NCBI GenBank assembly: GCA_030604405.1
Contig: JAUVVY010000038.1
Span: 1 to 41,452, forward strand
From: a bacterium
GTDB taxonomy: Bacteria > Armatimonadota > Zipacnadia > Zipacnadales > UBA11051
DNA length: 41,452 nt
Direction: 5' to 3'
The notes beneath the pieces were generated by a model. The model did not search any database and had not been told where the DNA came from. It saw only the letters and a program-made list of their open reading frames with translations. Positions 41,418 to 41,452 of the stretch are shown here, one piece after another. Position numbers and translations under genes: made by a program. Each line of letters begins with the position of its first letter. Within the stretch, counting starts at the first letter, position 1.

Positions 41418-41452
41418 ATGACTTACATTGCGATGGACGTACACAAGACAAC
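41418..41452 (+). CDS. IS110-family transposase, N-terminal fragment cut by window end
   Basis: Only 11 full codons are visible: MTYIAMDVHKT. This matches the opening of IS110-type DEDD transposases (YIGIDVHKxT), where D7 would be the first acidic residue of the RuvC-like catalytic site. The rest of the gene lies outside the window. The hairpin-bearing leader directly upstream supports the assignment. Confidence 0.65.
   Translation, partial: MTYIAMDVHKT

Overview
The window is a GC-rich stretch of chromosome from an uncultured, probably Gram-negative heterotrophic bacterium. Two family-9 (heptosyltransferase-type) glycosyltransferases argue for lipopolysaccharide. Secreted glycoside-hydrolase-like proteins, Gfo/Idh/MocA and xylose-isomerase-like sugar enzymes and a cyclase/STAND/TPR regulator point to a polysaccharide-degrading lineage. 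A copper-amine-oxidase-type stalk domain and frequent TTG/GTG starts fit Armatimonadota or a related deep phylum, but this placement is a guess. No rRNA, tRNA or CRISPR was seen.

Layout. 0.4-7.6 kb: neutral-ceramidase-like hydrolase, a three-gene leftward glycosyltransferase operon (GT2, GT9, GT9), a 2-hydroxyacid dehydrogenase-like protein and a C45-type autoprocessing amidohydrolase. 7.6-7.9 kb: intergenic cluster of good DnaA boxes. 7.9-12.3 kb: a secreted glycoside-hydrolase-like protein and a leftward pair of envelope proteins. 12.4-15.3 kb: serS, divergent from a cation/Ca2+ exchanger preceded by a promoter and a yybP-ykoY (Mn2+) riboswitch. 15.4-19.8 kb: leftward replication operon dnaN-recF-dciA-rtcB. 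19.8-20.9 kb: gene-free region with a run of TAG triplets and DnaA-box-like sites, a candidate replication origin; dnaA itself is absent. 20.9-23.9 kb: adenylate cyclase-STAND-TPR regulator interrupted by one amber codon. 24.0-27.0 kb: small membrane protein, nadA with a near-consensus sigma-70 promoter, and a secreted glycoside-hydrolase-like protein. 27.1-28.4 kb: a compact DUF6978 + DUF1828/DUF1829 gene pair with its own terminator. 28.5-41.2 kb: mostly rightward catabolic-looking run (1243-aa secreted protein, sugar isomerase/epimerase, 2-hydroxyacid dehydrogenase, class III aminotransferase, M20 hydrolase, zinc dehydrogenase, Gfo/Idh oxidoreductase) with small membrane proteins. Right edge: the start of an IS110-family element with a structured leader.

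How it works together. The 28-41 kb genes could form a pathway that releases, isomerises, oxidises, transaminates and deacylates a sugar-derived compound; the substrate cannot be read from sequence. Intergenic gaps carry many short hairpin repeats. One family keeps a GGCT-GGAA-AGCC core while its outer stem bases change in a compensatory way between copies. The strongest non-protein observations are the Mn2+ riboswitch, the two DnaA-box clusters (one beside dnaN with a TAG-triplet run) and the IS110 leader, which could hold a bridge RNA.
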